64,000 nucleotides of DNA, taken from contig OY759225.1 of assembly GCA_963662175.1 (NCBI GenBank), positions 11,339,601 to 11,403,600 of the forward strand, in the 5' to 3' direction. How positions within the stretch are numbered: the stretch's first letter is position 1; the number at the start of each line of letters is the position of its first letter. Of the stretch, positions 43,230-53,364 are shown piece after piece. Position numbers and translations under genes: made by a program. This DNA comes from Aradus depressus (Eukaryota; Arthropoda; Insecta; Hemiptera; Aradidae). The notes under the pieces were generated by a model. The model saw only the letters and a list, made by a program, of their open reading frames with translations. It was not told the origin of the DNA and made no database searches.

Positions 43230-43802
43230 TTATTTTTTTTATTTATTTTTTTTATAATTATTGTAAACTTTATTATTTTATACATGAATATTATAGTTGG
43301 GCTGTCTATAACAATAATACCTAGGCCAATGGCCTAATTAACATGAGATATGAACTCAGGTACAATTCATTAATTGCCCTGAACAAGTAACTTTAGAGTA
43401 GATAAAATGAACATAATGTGAAAAAAAAAAAAAATGTATCGGATAACAAGGGAGTTTAGCTGTGAAACTCAGATAATGTCTTTTGATCAATTGATGAGAA
43501 AATCATGCGGTCGGTTCTTTTTAAGTCTGCGTTCCAGTGGTAAAGGTGGTGGGTGTTCAGCAATTTCCCGCACCAGTGGATTTGGGTGGTTGGCCATTGT
43601 TGTCTGCATTCGGATGTAGGATTCTTTGAGGACCTCCGCTACTTCCGGTATTTCAAGATCAGCATGTAGAACTGTGTTGCGAACATACCACGGTGCATCA
43701 GTGATGAGTCTCATGACGCGATTTTGAGTGGTTTGTATCCTGGTTATGTGGCTTTTAGCAGCTGAACCCCATAGGCCACAAGCGAACTTCCAGATCGGAC
43801 GT
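43230..43802 (-). pseudogene. jockey-type LINE, 5'-truncated
   Basis: The minus-strand ORF part runs 43802 to 43487: IRPIWKFACGLWGSAAKS, 'MRLITDAPWYVRNTVLHADL', ending RRLKKNRPHDFLIN. The 3' UTR 43250-43400 is shared with 14500-14650. The frame is open throughout. It lacks all catalytic parts. It belongs to a different jockey lineage from the 19.7, 25.8 and 27.9 kb copies. Confidence 0.85.
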
Positions 43803-44029
43803 ATTTTATTTTTATGTTTATGTTTATTATTATTTAAATTTAATATTTTCTCATATATATTTTAATAAAATATTTAATATTTTCTCATATATATTTTTCT
43901 CCTCTTTCTTTTAACGTATATTTGTATGTTTTCTCATTCATCAAATTTACTCATGGTTTATACCGATTGTAAACATATTAGAAATAAAGAATTAAAAAAA
44001 AAAAAAAAAAAAGATACAGTACAGCCAAC

Positions 44030-44192
44030 CCGAGTCCCAAATTTTGCCCACTGAGGTCACCTAAGTTAGGTTTACCGAATACTTGACATCGTTCCAGATA
44101 AAAAAAAACCTAAGGGCCTCAACCGGGTTGCGAACCCGCGATCTTGAGCTCAGTACTCTAACACGCTACCCATGAGCTACCGGCGCCCTTCT
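44030..44192 (-). mobile_element. SINE-A, with internal deletion
   Basis: Minus strand: CCAGATAAAAAAAAACCTAAGGGCC, the B box region CGGGTTGCGAACCCGCGATC, and GAGCTACCGGCGCCC. The central body is mostly deleted. Confidence 0.82.
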
Positions 44193-45065
44193 TTGTTATA
44201 CTGTGCCCTTATCCCTGCAGGAGAGGACAGTAAACAGAGTTGGTATAAGAAAGCCATCAAGTTAAACCATTGTGTTATAATTTACATTCCTGGCCTTAAA
44301 TAACTTCCTATTATTTTAACCAGCCATTCTTAAAAAATCCTTAAATTACTGTCAGCTATTAATATTTATAATTATGTTTCTTTTACTAATTATTAAAAAG
44401 AAGAGCTACATGTTTCTCATTTCCTCAGACAAGGAACAGCTTAAGGTAAATCCTGTCTTAGTCGGTAGACATTAATTAACAGAGAAATTTTATCTTCGTG
44501 AAAAACGGGTGTAGTTAATTGGTATAATTTTTATCTCAGAGTTTTAAAAAAACAAAAAAAGAAAAGTTCTATATCAATAACAATGTTATCAATTTTTTAA
44601 ATTGTGACGGCTTGACTTTGTCGTTATTATGAAAAATACTTTTTTCGTATTCGTTTTTGTAAGTAAATTGAATATTAAAATACACTTAATCTCAAACAAT
44701 TTGTTTAAATTTGATTCCTCTGATATTATATTAAAATAAAACTTAAAAAAATATTGTTGCGAGCACCATCAATATACTTCCCCATTATGAATTAATTAAT
44801 TAACCTCTCTTCCTAAAATAAATATTTGACTTTTATCCTTTTCAATCCTTATACTAAATTTTGTGTAGATACATTCATTATTTTGCCATTATCTCTTTAT
44901 TAGCACATTTGCTTGTTCTATTTATTTGTATACAGTTGTAAATAGCTATTTGTAAACAAAAAAAAAAAATTCCTGTAGTAATTATAGCTGGTCTTTTACT
45001 AAAAAAAAAAAAAAATATTTATGTGTGAACTAGTAAGGTCCTTGCTATGAGATTTGTATCTCTAT
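44193..45065. repeat. MITE-T scrap, Rep-2 scrap, AT-rich DNA
   Basis: 44230-44275 resembles a MITE-T end (GTTGGTATAAGAAAGCCATC). 44755-44930 is a diverged Rep-2. The rest is AT-rich with A runs. No gene. Confidence 0.45.
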
Positions 45066-45792
45066 TAGGGTGTCCGTTATTTTGTAAAAGTTAAAATGTC
45101 TTTGCTCTCACCCCAGAAACTGGCTCAGAATATCGAAAAAATATTGCCTGCATTTTTTCAGATTTTTTCCATTGTAATAAACCGTGCCGGTAAGGCGCTC
45201 AATTTTAACACGGGATTTTCGAACTTTTAACGATTTTTGAATATATTTTCAAGTCTTTTAGACCTAAAAATCACATATACCGTCAAAACCCCCCTTTTCA
45301 ATCTGAAAACAAAAAAAATAATCAACAACAAAAGACTAATGACAGTTTTTGACCGCTGCTACTGTCAAAAAGTAAATTTTGACAAAAAATTTACAATCAG
45401 CGACGTGAAAAAAAAATAAAATCGTACCAAACAATGGTATTTTTTACTTAAAATTGATAAATTGACATTTTTTGGTAATAAATGACAGTTTTTTGACGGT
45501 TGAAACAGTCACAAATTAAATTCTGACAGAGAATTCGAATTCAGCGACCCCAAAATATGTGATTTTTCAGATTTTTAGGTCTAAAAGACTTGAAAATATA
45601 TTCAATAATCGGTAAAAGTTCGAAAACCCCATTTAAATCCCGTGTTAAAATTGAGCGCCTTACCGGCACGGTTTATTACAATGGAAAAAATCTGAAAAAA
45701 TTCAGGCAATATTTTTTCGATATTCATGAACCAGTTTCTGGGGTGAGAGCAAAGACATTTTAACTTTTACAAAATAACGGACACCCTAATCT
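45066..45792. mobile_element. foldback-type element with about 205-bp inverted ends
   Basis: The left end AGGGTGTCCGTTATTTTGTA is mirrored at 45765-45789 (TACAAAATAACGGACACCCT). The arms extend inward to about 45275 and 45570, including the mirrored 'AAGTCTTTTAGACCTAAAAA'. The interior has a ~145-base direct repeat (AATGACAGTTTTTTGAC at about 45338 and 45481). No hammerhead-like core. The frame 45237-45419 is not coding. Confidence 0.85.
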
Positions 45793-46187
45793 CTATAAGC
45801 AATAAAGTTTCATTTCAATGGTATCTACAAAATTATTGATTGTATAAAACAATTTTTTCTCGGTATATAAATTCTGAAAAATATATTATTGTAAATTCAG
45901 AATATCCTTACAGAACTCAATTTTTTAACTCCGTAAACTAGAGGAAAATAGATAATCAGTGAATGTTCCCCAGCGCGAATTAACTTAGTTTTCGCTCTAA
46001 ATCGATCAACCGGTTGGGCTAATTTCAAAATTTCACTCAAATTTTGTGTCGATATATATTTTAGATCGGCAGTTATTAGAGTTTTGCGGTTAAGCCCTTC
46101 CCTTGTGATCTCTCTTTCCATTGGCCGATTTGACTGAAAATCAATGTGTTGATACTTTCATTCTATCATGAGCTACCATGTCTACAA
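45793..46187. repeat. Rep-2 copy
   Basis: 45890-46170 has Rep-2 blocks (AGTTATTAGAGTTTTGCGGT, GGCCGATTTGACTGAAAATC). The 74-residue minus frame is a shadow. Confidence 0.5.
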
Positions 46188-46442
46188 ATACAGTGAAACC
46201 TGTTTAACTGGGATCTCAAGGGACCTAGGATTTTTTATCACTTAAAGAGGCTTTTCATTTACCCAGTTTTCCAAATAGGCAGGTTTGAAATGACAGTTTT
46301 CTTTATAGAGGGTCCCGCTAAGAGAGGTCGAAATGTATCGTTTCTCATTTATAGAGGTGAAAATGTTAATGAAAAATGCATACTTTATGTTGTTATTATG
46401 TCCAATTATTATTTTTCAAAACAATACTACAAAACTTATGAC

Positions 46443-47264
46443 TTAAAAAAATCTAAATAAAACAAACTTATTTTTTGAAATATTGTCTATTCCACTAAAG
46501 ATATTTACAACTACCGGTTACACACACATTGCACACAACATTAACTACCGGTTTCGGCCTCACACCATCGTCAGGTCTAGTTATGAACTAAGTCAGTTTG
46601 CAATGTGCGACCCCTCCAATACATCTCTGGTGAAAGGTGCCACTTCAATTAGGGAATCCCCCGGCTTAACCGTTAGCTACATCATGAAATATTTGACAAA
46701 ACACTAATTTTTCTCAATTTACATAAAATAACATCCTTTGACTAATAAGTAAAAAATAAAAATAAAAAACGTAACAGATAATAACATATATATGGAAACC
46801 TATAATCATAACACTTTGCTAACACCCTGAACCGGTTCTATTTCCACATATACCTATGTTTGTTATTATCTGTTATGATTATAGGTTTCCATATATATGT
46901 TATTATCTGTTATGTTGTTTAGTTTTATTTTTTACTTATTAGTCAAAGGATGTTATTTTATGTAAATTGAAAAAAATTAGTGTTTTGTCAAATATTTAAT
47001 GATGTAGCTAACGGTTAAGCCGGGGGATTCCCTAATTGAAGTGGCACCTTTCTCCAGAGATGTATTGGAGGGGTCGCACTCTGCAAACTAACTTAGTTCA
47101 TAACTAGACCTGACGATGATGTGAGGCCGAAACCGATAGTTTTATTTTTGTAAATATCTTTAGTGGAATAGACAATATTTCAAAAAATAAGTTTGTTTTA
47201 TTTATTTATTACAAATTCCACAATATGTTCGCGTTCCTCAACTTAGAAGTTGTTAAAAAAATCT
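46443..47264. mobile_element. IRE-C element with 12-bp target duplication, inside pogo relic
   Basis: TTAAAAAAATCT lies at 46443-46454 and 47253-47264. Arms and outer block are as in 38736-39560, with a similar 798-bp body. Cores at 46574-46551 (minus) and 47110-47133 (plus), CTGACGA then GAAAC. The central part (46780-46930) is a near-palindrome around CTATTTCCACATATACC. The frame 46483-46707 is a shadow. Confidence 0.88.
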
Positions 47265-47274
47265 GTTATATTGG

Positions 47275-47412
47275 TTATATAATTCTGTAAAGGGTAGATT
47301 TTGGTACATTAAACTCCGTACACAGTTCGTCTCGCGACTTTCCACTATCATAATCCAATAAGAGCTTTAATTTATCAGTGGCTGTTAACGAATTACACTT
47401 TCGTTTCGACAT
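47275..47412 (-). CDS. pogo/CENP-B-like transposase N-terminus (45 residues, truncated)
   Basis: The minus-strand ATG at 47412 gives MSKRKCNSLTATDKLKLLLD, then YDSGKSRDELCTEFNVPKST and LYRII before a TAA at 47277. This matches the start of the CENP-B/pogo helix-turn-helix DNA-binding domain (basic start, SLT..K, hydrophobic helix, S..EL...F.V.KST). The DDE catalytic part is missing. The relic could at most make a DNA-binding stub. No promoter was identified. Confidence 0.75.
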   Translation of the reverse strand: MSKRKCNSLTATDKLKLLLDYDSGKSRDELCTEFNVPKSTLYRII

Positions 47413-48142
47413 TTTGTGCACTTTTATTCACTTGTTTATCGTACAAAACCTTAGATAGTACTGGAAAACAAAGCACGTGTGGAAGAAATTAGAATGTTTG
47501 TAAACAAACGTGTCGTAACCTGATGAAGTGTCTTACTTATACAAGTTATTGAGCTACAAAGTCTCAAATATAGAGGTAAACATCGAAAAAATCTTTTTTT
47601 TTTTTTTGTACAATGAGAGGGTTGAAATTCCGGTGAAAATTAAACATCGAATTTCTGTCTAATTACGTAATACTACCTGTAGCTAGCGGGAAGTAAAACC
47701 GTGATATTGGTCAGTACATTTCCAGACCAAACTGTGTTGGTTGATGGAAAACTCATCTTGAGTGGGACTAAAACCACATCTAATGTTTGTTCGGAAAACA
47801 TGAGCCGAGAACTAATTGTTGAACATCTACCTATTATGTGGGATGGGATTGTTTGAAACTGGACTGATATTGTTTGAACAGAACTTACTCTCTCACAGAG
47901 TCCAACCTCGTGTCTTCACTCTCTGTGTTTACTTAACTACACAAGGTTTGTTAAATTGTCAACATTTAATGATTTGTCGTATTCTCGAACATCCTTTTGA
48001 TTTTAGGAAGCAATTTGAATTAAATCGTCGTTAAATCCCCGGCAATAACGATATTACACCGGTAATAACAGAACGAATTAACTTTTTGTTATGTTTTGCG
48101 CTAATTTTTTTTTTTTCAATTGAAATATTTTATTATGCATAC

Positions 48143-48885
48143 CTATTTGAGGAGGTGGGATTCAAAAACAGGTTTCTCACTCAAGACAAAATTTTGGGAA
48201 ATCAGGAAAAACGTTTTTGCTTTTTTTCTTTCAGGTTGTGATCTTAATTTTTTTCCAGAGGTGTACTTTGGTATTGTCTTTCCAGTGCCAATAGTTTTCA
48301 AAAATGTTTTTAGTATTTTTTTAAATAAACAGAGAAATGTTTAGGAGAAACCTGGTTGTGATCCAAACACTCCATATTTGCATATAAAAATTCTCATTTG
48401 TCCTTTAAATTATTTTTTATGAACAGCAGATAGACAATTCAGTATGTCGACTGATATGGAATAGGAAATAAACAAAAACGTGCAAGTGAAAAATGTCTGT
48501 TATTGTTAAAAAAAAACGTAAAATCATTAAAATAAATCAACAAAAAAACAGCTAAACACGGACATCCACCTCATGCTCGAGGCAATCGCATTCTTCCTTC
48601 TGGTGCCCATCATCCATTGAGAGAACTCTTCGCTAATACTCCAGACTAGATTCTTCAACACGAGACACATCCTGCCTTTGATGCACAACTGTTGTTGGAG
48701 AAACCTACTTTTGAACCAAATCCATTTTTTGAAGTAGTTTTAAGATGAGAGAAAACTATTTTTGAATCATTACAGTTACACATACCGATAGCTCTCAATG
48801 AGACGAAAAAAACGCCATATCAAGATCAATTTTCTAAAAAAATGTGAGAAACCTGTTTTTTAATCTCACCTCCTCATTTACAATC
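48143..48885. mobile_element. TIR element of about 740 bp with repeated inner motif
   Basis: TTGAGGAGGTGGGATTCAAA continues AACAGGTTTCTCACTC on the left. The reverse complement, with few changes, is at 48846-48882. The motif GAGAAACC(T)...TTTTGA..C.AA recurs at 48339, 48698 and 48745. A plus-strand stretch at 48545-48740 reads KHGHPPHARGNRILPSGAHH, 'PLRELFANTPD', stop, then THPAFDAQLLLEKPTFEPNP. It looks like decayed transposase coding, but I do not recognise the family. 47611-48142 before it shows only a Rep-2 scrap. Confidence 0.6.
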
Positions 48886-48979
48886 GGTATAGACAGACCA
48901 TAAGTAAATTTGGTGACAATAGGGTATGGAAAAATTTATGTACAATAATAACTAACTAAGAGAGAACAAAAAATAAAAA

Positions 48980-49010
<31 letters not shown>

Positions 49011-49097
49011 AAAAAATGATTCATGAAGATTATATACAAAATAATAAATAACTATGTATACAATGAGAAAATAATTACAACGATAATAATAAAAAAA

Positions 49098-49432
49098 GGA
49101 GGGCGCCGGTAGCTCAGTGGTATCCGTGCTTGTCTTCTGAGCTCAAGATCGTGGGTTCGAAACCCGACCGAGGCCCTTAGTTTATTTTATCTGGGAGGTG
49201 AAATAAACTTAAGCACGCCGTCTTTCGGATGGAGTGTTAAGCGATGGTCTCAAGACTGTACGATTTCAGGTACTCTCTAAAAACTCCTACCCTAGGGTAG
49301 GCAAAATTTAGGACTCCCACAGTAGAGTCGGGCTCATGTCCACCAGAGTGACGAAAGAGCGATCTGGTAGTAGGCGATATGATCTCGTAGTTAAAGCCCG
49401 GTTATGAGTCATAAAAACCTAACCTATAAACC
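49098..49432 (+). mobile_element. SINE-A, near full length
   Basis: GAGGGCGCCGGTAGCTCAGT head, B box GGGTTCGAAACCC, body with a ~12-base deletion before GGTAGGCAAAATTTAGG, and tail CATAAAAACCTAACCTA. Copy 53002-53352 is its closest relative. Confidence 0.92.
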
Positions 49433-49775
49433 TAATAAAAATATTTAAAAAAAAATATAATAATAATTATAAATGCGCTAAAATTAAACAGTTGACCTAT
49501 ATAGGGGCTCCTAAATCCTCAAACGAAATTTTGTGTCCAGTAATTCATTACATCGGCAGTTATTAGGTTTTTTTTAATTGAGCCTATCCCCTGAACGCCC
49601 AACATTATTTAATGTTGGTATAATATAATTTAAAGAGAATATTTACCAGCCATAAATAAAAAAAAGAGACTAACATGAGGAAGAGAACAGCAAAATTGGA
49701 GTTGACTTTTTTCTGGAATAAACATTTCTTCAAAAATAATTTTGTTTTATTTATTTATTTATAATATAATTTATC
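49433..49775. repeat. Rep-2 scrap and IRE-like end
   Basis: 49505-49600 is a Rep-2 piece (CAGTAATTCATTACATCGGC). 49712-49760 resembles the outer part of IRE-C (TTTGTTTTATTTATTTATTT) without a core. Confidence 0.45.
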
Positions 49776-50803
49776 CTAGCTTCAGAATACATGGACACTA
49801 CCCAAGCCGAAAGTCATATCCCGCTTAGGCCGACTAAACAAAGCAGAAACCCCACCAAATGTCTACAAGATCATGTTCTCTAAAATAAGACGAACCTTCC
49901 ATGGGTACCAAAACATTTACACGGACGGATCGAAAAGCGAGGAACATGTAGGCTATGCTGTGGTAACCCAGTCTTCAGTGTATAAATGCAGGCTGCCAAG
50001 CTACTGCAGCAGTTACACTGCAGAACTGTGCGCCGTTGCTGAAGCAATGAGTTTTGTTACTTCCGATGTAGGTCGGAACTACATGATTTGTAGTGACTCC
50101 ATCTCCGCTCTTCAGAGTATCCAACAGTTTAACAGCCGCTGCCCCCTAGTATATAAAATACAAAAGCTTCTCGGGAATTGCATAAGGGATAGCAAGCAAG
50201 TGGTTTTTTGCTGGATTCCCTCACACGTGGGTATTGAAGGGAACCATGCTGCAGATAGAATGGCAAGGGAAGCAGCAGCGCTGCCTGGAGAAGGAAGAAC
50301 AATAACGACAATTTCGGACCTAAAGATCTGCATACATCACAAAATAAAAGAGAGCTGGACCTCTTTGTGGACCAACATGGACCCAACAAATAAACTTAGG
50401 TCCATCAAAGCTAATGTTGACAAATGGCAAAGCTCTGAAAGACAGAATAGACAGGAGGAGGTATGTTTGATGCGGCTCCGTGTAGGTCACACTCGCCTAA
50501 CCCATGGCCACCTCATAACCAGGGCGATGGCCCCGGGCTGTGGCGGGTGTGGGGCCTGGCCTCTCACAGTAAGTCACATCCTGGAGGAGTGCCCTGGATA
50601 TGAGGATATACTAAAGGCCATGGGTTTGCATAAAAGGGACCTACATGAGATGCTCGGAGACGACAACTCATCTATTGAAGCTGTCCTAAACACGATGAAA
50701 ACAACACACCTCATAGATCTAATTTAATCGAGTTAAAGGCGTCAAAAATCTTTGTCATTGGACGCCGATAAATAAAAACTATTCTATTCTATTTCTAGCT
50801 TCA
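49776..50803 (+). mobile_element. 5'-truncated LINE carrying RNase H, with 9-bp target duplication
   Basis: CTAGCTTCA flanks at 49776-49784 and 50795-50803. The 1,010-base insert ends GATAAATAAAAACTATTCTA then TTCTATTT, the 3' tail. It is the only long coding fragment on the plus strand and one of two plus-strand LINE pieces. The open frame and exact duplication mark a recent insertion. Confidence 0.88.
49873..50727 (+). CDS. RNase H domain and C-terminal Cys/His segment of an I-like LINE ORF2
   Basis: 284 residues from the first ATG; the frame is probably open upstream within the truncated element. All four RNase H acidic sites are recognisable: NIYTDGSK (Asp), YTAELCAVAEA (Glu), ICSDSISAL (Asp), and HVGIEGNHAADRMA (His/Asp). 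After a linker, RVGHTRLTHGHL and CGGCGAWPLTVSHILEECPG give the C..C.......H....C finger common at the end of I- and R1-like ORF2 proteins. Endonuclease and reverse transcriptase are missing, so the element cannot move by itself. Uninterrupted over 284 codons. Minus-strand frames here are shadows. Confidence 0.92.
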   Translation: MFSKIRRTFHGYQNIYTDGSKSEEHVGYAVVTQSSVYKCRLPSYCSSYTAELCAVAEAMSFVTSDVGRNYMICSDSISALQSIQQFNSRCPLVYKIQKLLGNCIRDSKQVVFCWIPSHVGIEGNHAADRMAREAAALPGEGRTITTISDLKICIHHKIKESWTSLWTNMDPTNKLRSIKANVDKWQSSERQNRQEEVCLMRLRVGHTRLTHGHLITRAMAPGCGGCGAWPLTVSHILEECPGYEDILKAMGLHKRDLHEMLGDDNSSIEAVLNTMKTTHLIDLI

Positions 50804-51279
50804 ACAATGATAGCAAAATAAGAATTCCACCTTATATATAGGTAATGTAAATTGGATATATTTTATACCAGAGCCATACATCCTTGACACCCTGTGTTAT
50901 TACAGAGATATTAGTTATTGATTCTATTGTGAAATATTACCATCCAAATATAATAAATAACCTTTATTATCAAAATGCATATGACATTTATTATCATCTC
51001 ACAATTTCAGTAAGGAAATTCTCAGTGTTATTGTTGTATCTTTTCTCTATTACTAGCAACTTCGCTGAAAAAAAATTGAAGAAAGCGAAATTTGTATATT
51101 AAATATATTTGTGTAGTGTAAACAAAACTTTATAAGGCCGACAACTAATTGATTTTCAGCCAAATCGACCATAGGAGTTTGAGGATGTAGGGAAGGGGCT
51201 TATCATAGAAATTCTAGTAATTGCCGGATATCATGCATGTATCGACATAAAATTATAATTAGTAAAGCTTAACTATGAG
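50804..51279. repeat. AT-rich DNA and Rep-2 piece
   Basis: 51125-51275 carries Rep-2 (AACTAATTGATTTTCAGCCA). The 72-residue frame 50884-51102 is low complexity and unsupported. Confidence 0.45.
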
Positions 51280-51470
51280 ATTCTTAAATTTTGTCTATAC
51301 CGAGTATCCGATATGTACAGGCTCGGTACCATTCGAAGGATGGTGTGCTCACGATTTTTTTTATCTGCCAGATAAAAATTTTAAGGGTCTCGTCGAGTTT
51401 TAAACCTGCGATCTTGAGTTCAATAAGCAAGCACGTTATCCTCTGAGACACCGGCGGAATCTCACAAATA
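51280..51470 (-). mobile_element. SINE-A, diverged
   Basis: GTACAGGCTCGGTACCATTC, AACCTGCGATCTTGAGTTCA and GAGACACCGGCGG mark a minus-strand copy lacking its 3' third. Confidence 0.75.
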
Positions 51471-51478
51471 TATAATAC

Positions 51479-51990
51479 TAGCAGTAATACCCGGCGTTGC
51501 CCGGGAAACTTTGACTTTTCTCCCAATATCTCCTATAAGGCTATTCAGTTCCTCGATGTTATAATTTTCAATTATTCATACGGAATAAGGCTTATAGTCC
51601 TTCAACTGTAGTAACGCTAGCTTTGGAGCTAAAACTAATTTATTCAAAAAGATTTCTCATTAATCGTTGCAATGGTTTTCGAGTTACAAAGATTGTGTGA
51701 GTGGATGCTGGGATGGACCAGGGGTTGATTAAAAAATAGACCTTAACCTTCCGGTAGATAAAACTTATCTATTCAAAAAGATTCCTCATTAATCATTGCA
51801 GTGGTTTTTGAGTTACTAAGATTGCGTGGGTGGATGCTGGGATGGACCAGATATTGAGGTACTAATACTCCTATAACCTTCCACAGACAATGACGAACGA
51901 ATTTTAAAAAAAATTAATCAAATCCATCAAGCCGTTCGTGAGTTATAGCGGTACAACGCACAGACATTTTCAGCTTTATATATATGATCA
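51479..51990 (+). mobile_element. non-autonomous element with CCCGG start and TTTATATATA end
   Basis: Opens ACTAGCAGTAATACCCGGCG and closes CATCAAGCCGTTCGTGAGTT ... TTCAGCTTTATATATATGATC. Start and end of this type are widespread on insect elements of disputed class (RTE-derived or Helitron-like). An internal ~115-base direct repeat (TTCAAAAAGATT.CTCATTAAT at 51643 and 51767) follows the same pattern as the 143-bp array at 1.8-3.7 kb. Confidence 0.65.
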
Positions 51991-52517
51991 TCGATTGCCA
52001 GTATATTGAATGTAGGACTCCAATGAAGGGTCAGGCTCATGTCCACCAGATTGACAAAACAGCTCTGGTATTAGGCGATATGACCTCATAGTTAAAGCTA
52101 GGGATAGTCGATAGTACTATCGATATATCGATATGAATTTTCCTTTATTAAAGGGGATACGTTTTGAACTGAAGTACATCGAAATTTTCATACATATTTT
52201 CAAAATAGTTGCGTAACTTTTCAACCCATGTTAATCATCTTTGATCGGAAACAGATTGTTTTCCTAGAAATCTTTGAATATTTTGAATGAACGCTTGCCG
52301 CCTGTGAACACAAACCCAATCCAATTCCTAGTATAGAGCCCTAAAGCAGAAAGCTACGTCTATTATGATTCTATGACGGCCCTTCTTCCAAGGAACTCCT
52401 TCTCCTTATTATTTTTCTTTTTTCCAGTTTCCTTTCTATTTAACTCTATTTCTCAGTTCCAGTTAGTTTGTTGGACTTGGAACTTGGAAATGTGAAGCGT
52501 AGCGTCTTCATTTCAGT

Positions 52518-52683
52518 ATGCCTCCAAAATCGGACGTACCTATTGTTTTTTATCAAACAGGATGAAGGGAAAAGTGCTAAATGTACGCTGTGCAAAATTT
52601 TATTCAAAACTAGTTTCAACACAACCAATTTAAGGGATCACTCTTTGAGACGCCACCAAGAAACTTATGAACCGGCACACTAG
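52518..52683 (+). pseudogene. BED zinc finger of a hAT transposase, frameshifted
   Basis: MPPKSDVPIVF begins at 52518. After a frameshift near 52545 it continues FFIKQDEGKSAKCTLCKILF and 'KTSFNTTNLRDHSLRRHQET', then a stop. C..C, NTTNLR.H and H form the BED finger pattern found at the N-terminus of hAT transposases. Only the DNA-binding domain is kept. The minus frame 52446-52628 is a shadow. Confidence 0.82.
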
Positions 52684-52989
52684 ACTAAACAACCCACTAC
52701 AGAAGCTCCATCACTGCCTACTGTTGCATATAGTTTTACAAAAAAAAAACTTTATATCTTAGGCCTAAACACCACTGTCCATCTACACTCAGACCGTCTC
52801 ACCATTTCTAGGCCTCGAGTCTACTCTACACACACAGCTGATGGCCGTTTTTTTTTTTTTTTTTCTGACATTTGTTTTGAAAGAAATGGTTTCTTATCAT
52901 TTATTTACTAATTCAGTTTCTTTTTATAAAAAAATAAATATAATTAATTTTTTTTTATTATTAATAATTTAATGTGTGTATTATTTGTA

Positions 52990-53364
52990 TACATCACAAT
53001 AGAGGGCGCCGGTAGCTCAGTGGTATGCGTGCTTGACTTCTGAGCTCAAGAACGTGGGTTCGTAACCCGACCGAGGCCCTTAGTTTATTTTATCTGGGAG
53101 GTAAAATAAACTTGAGCACGTCGTCCTTCGGATGGGACGTTAAGCGATGGTCCCGAGCCTGTACGATGTCAGGCACTCGTTAAAGACCCCTACCCTAGGT
53201 GAATAAAAATTTAGGGTAGGCAAAATTTAGGACTCCCACAGTAGAGTCGGGCTCATGTCCACCAGAGTGACGAAAGAGCGCTTTGGTAGTAGGCGATATG
53301 ACCTCGTAGTTAAAGCCCGGGCATGAGTCATAAAACCTAACCTAACCTAACCTACATCACAATA
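52990..53364 (+). mobile_element. SINE-A, youngest full copy, 12-bp target duplication
   Basis: TACATCACAATA flanks at 52990-53001 and 53353-53364. The element itself, 53002-53352 (351 bp), has GAGGGCGCCGGTAGCTCAGT (A box), a near B box (GGGTTCGTAACCC), all body blocks, and ends CATAAAACCTAACCTAACCT then AACC. The tail is therefore four CCTAA-type units. It sits inside the hAT. This copy is the best guide to the family's ends. Confidence 0.95.

Larger units (their letters stand above)
46188..47610 (-). mobile_element. pogo/Tigger relic, split by an IRE-C element
   Basis: Terminal TA|CAGTGAAACCTGTTTAACTGG at 46188-46209 is a pogo/Tigger-type end. Internal end-like motifs (TTTATAGAGGTGAAAATG) lie at 46300-46365. 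The other part, 47265-47610, holds a transposase N-terminus and a further motif (CAAATATAGAGGTAAACATC). IRE-C at 46443-47264 interrupts it. Most of the transposase is deleted, so it is non-autonomous. Confidence 0.75.
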
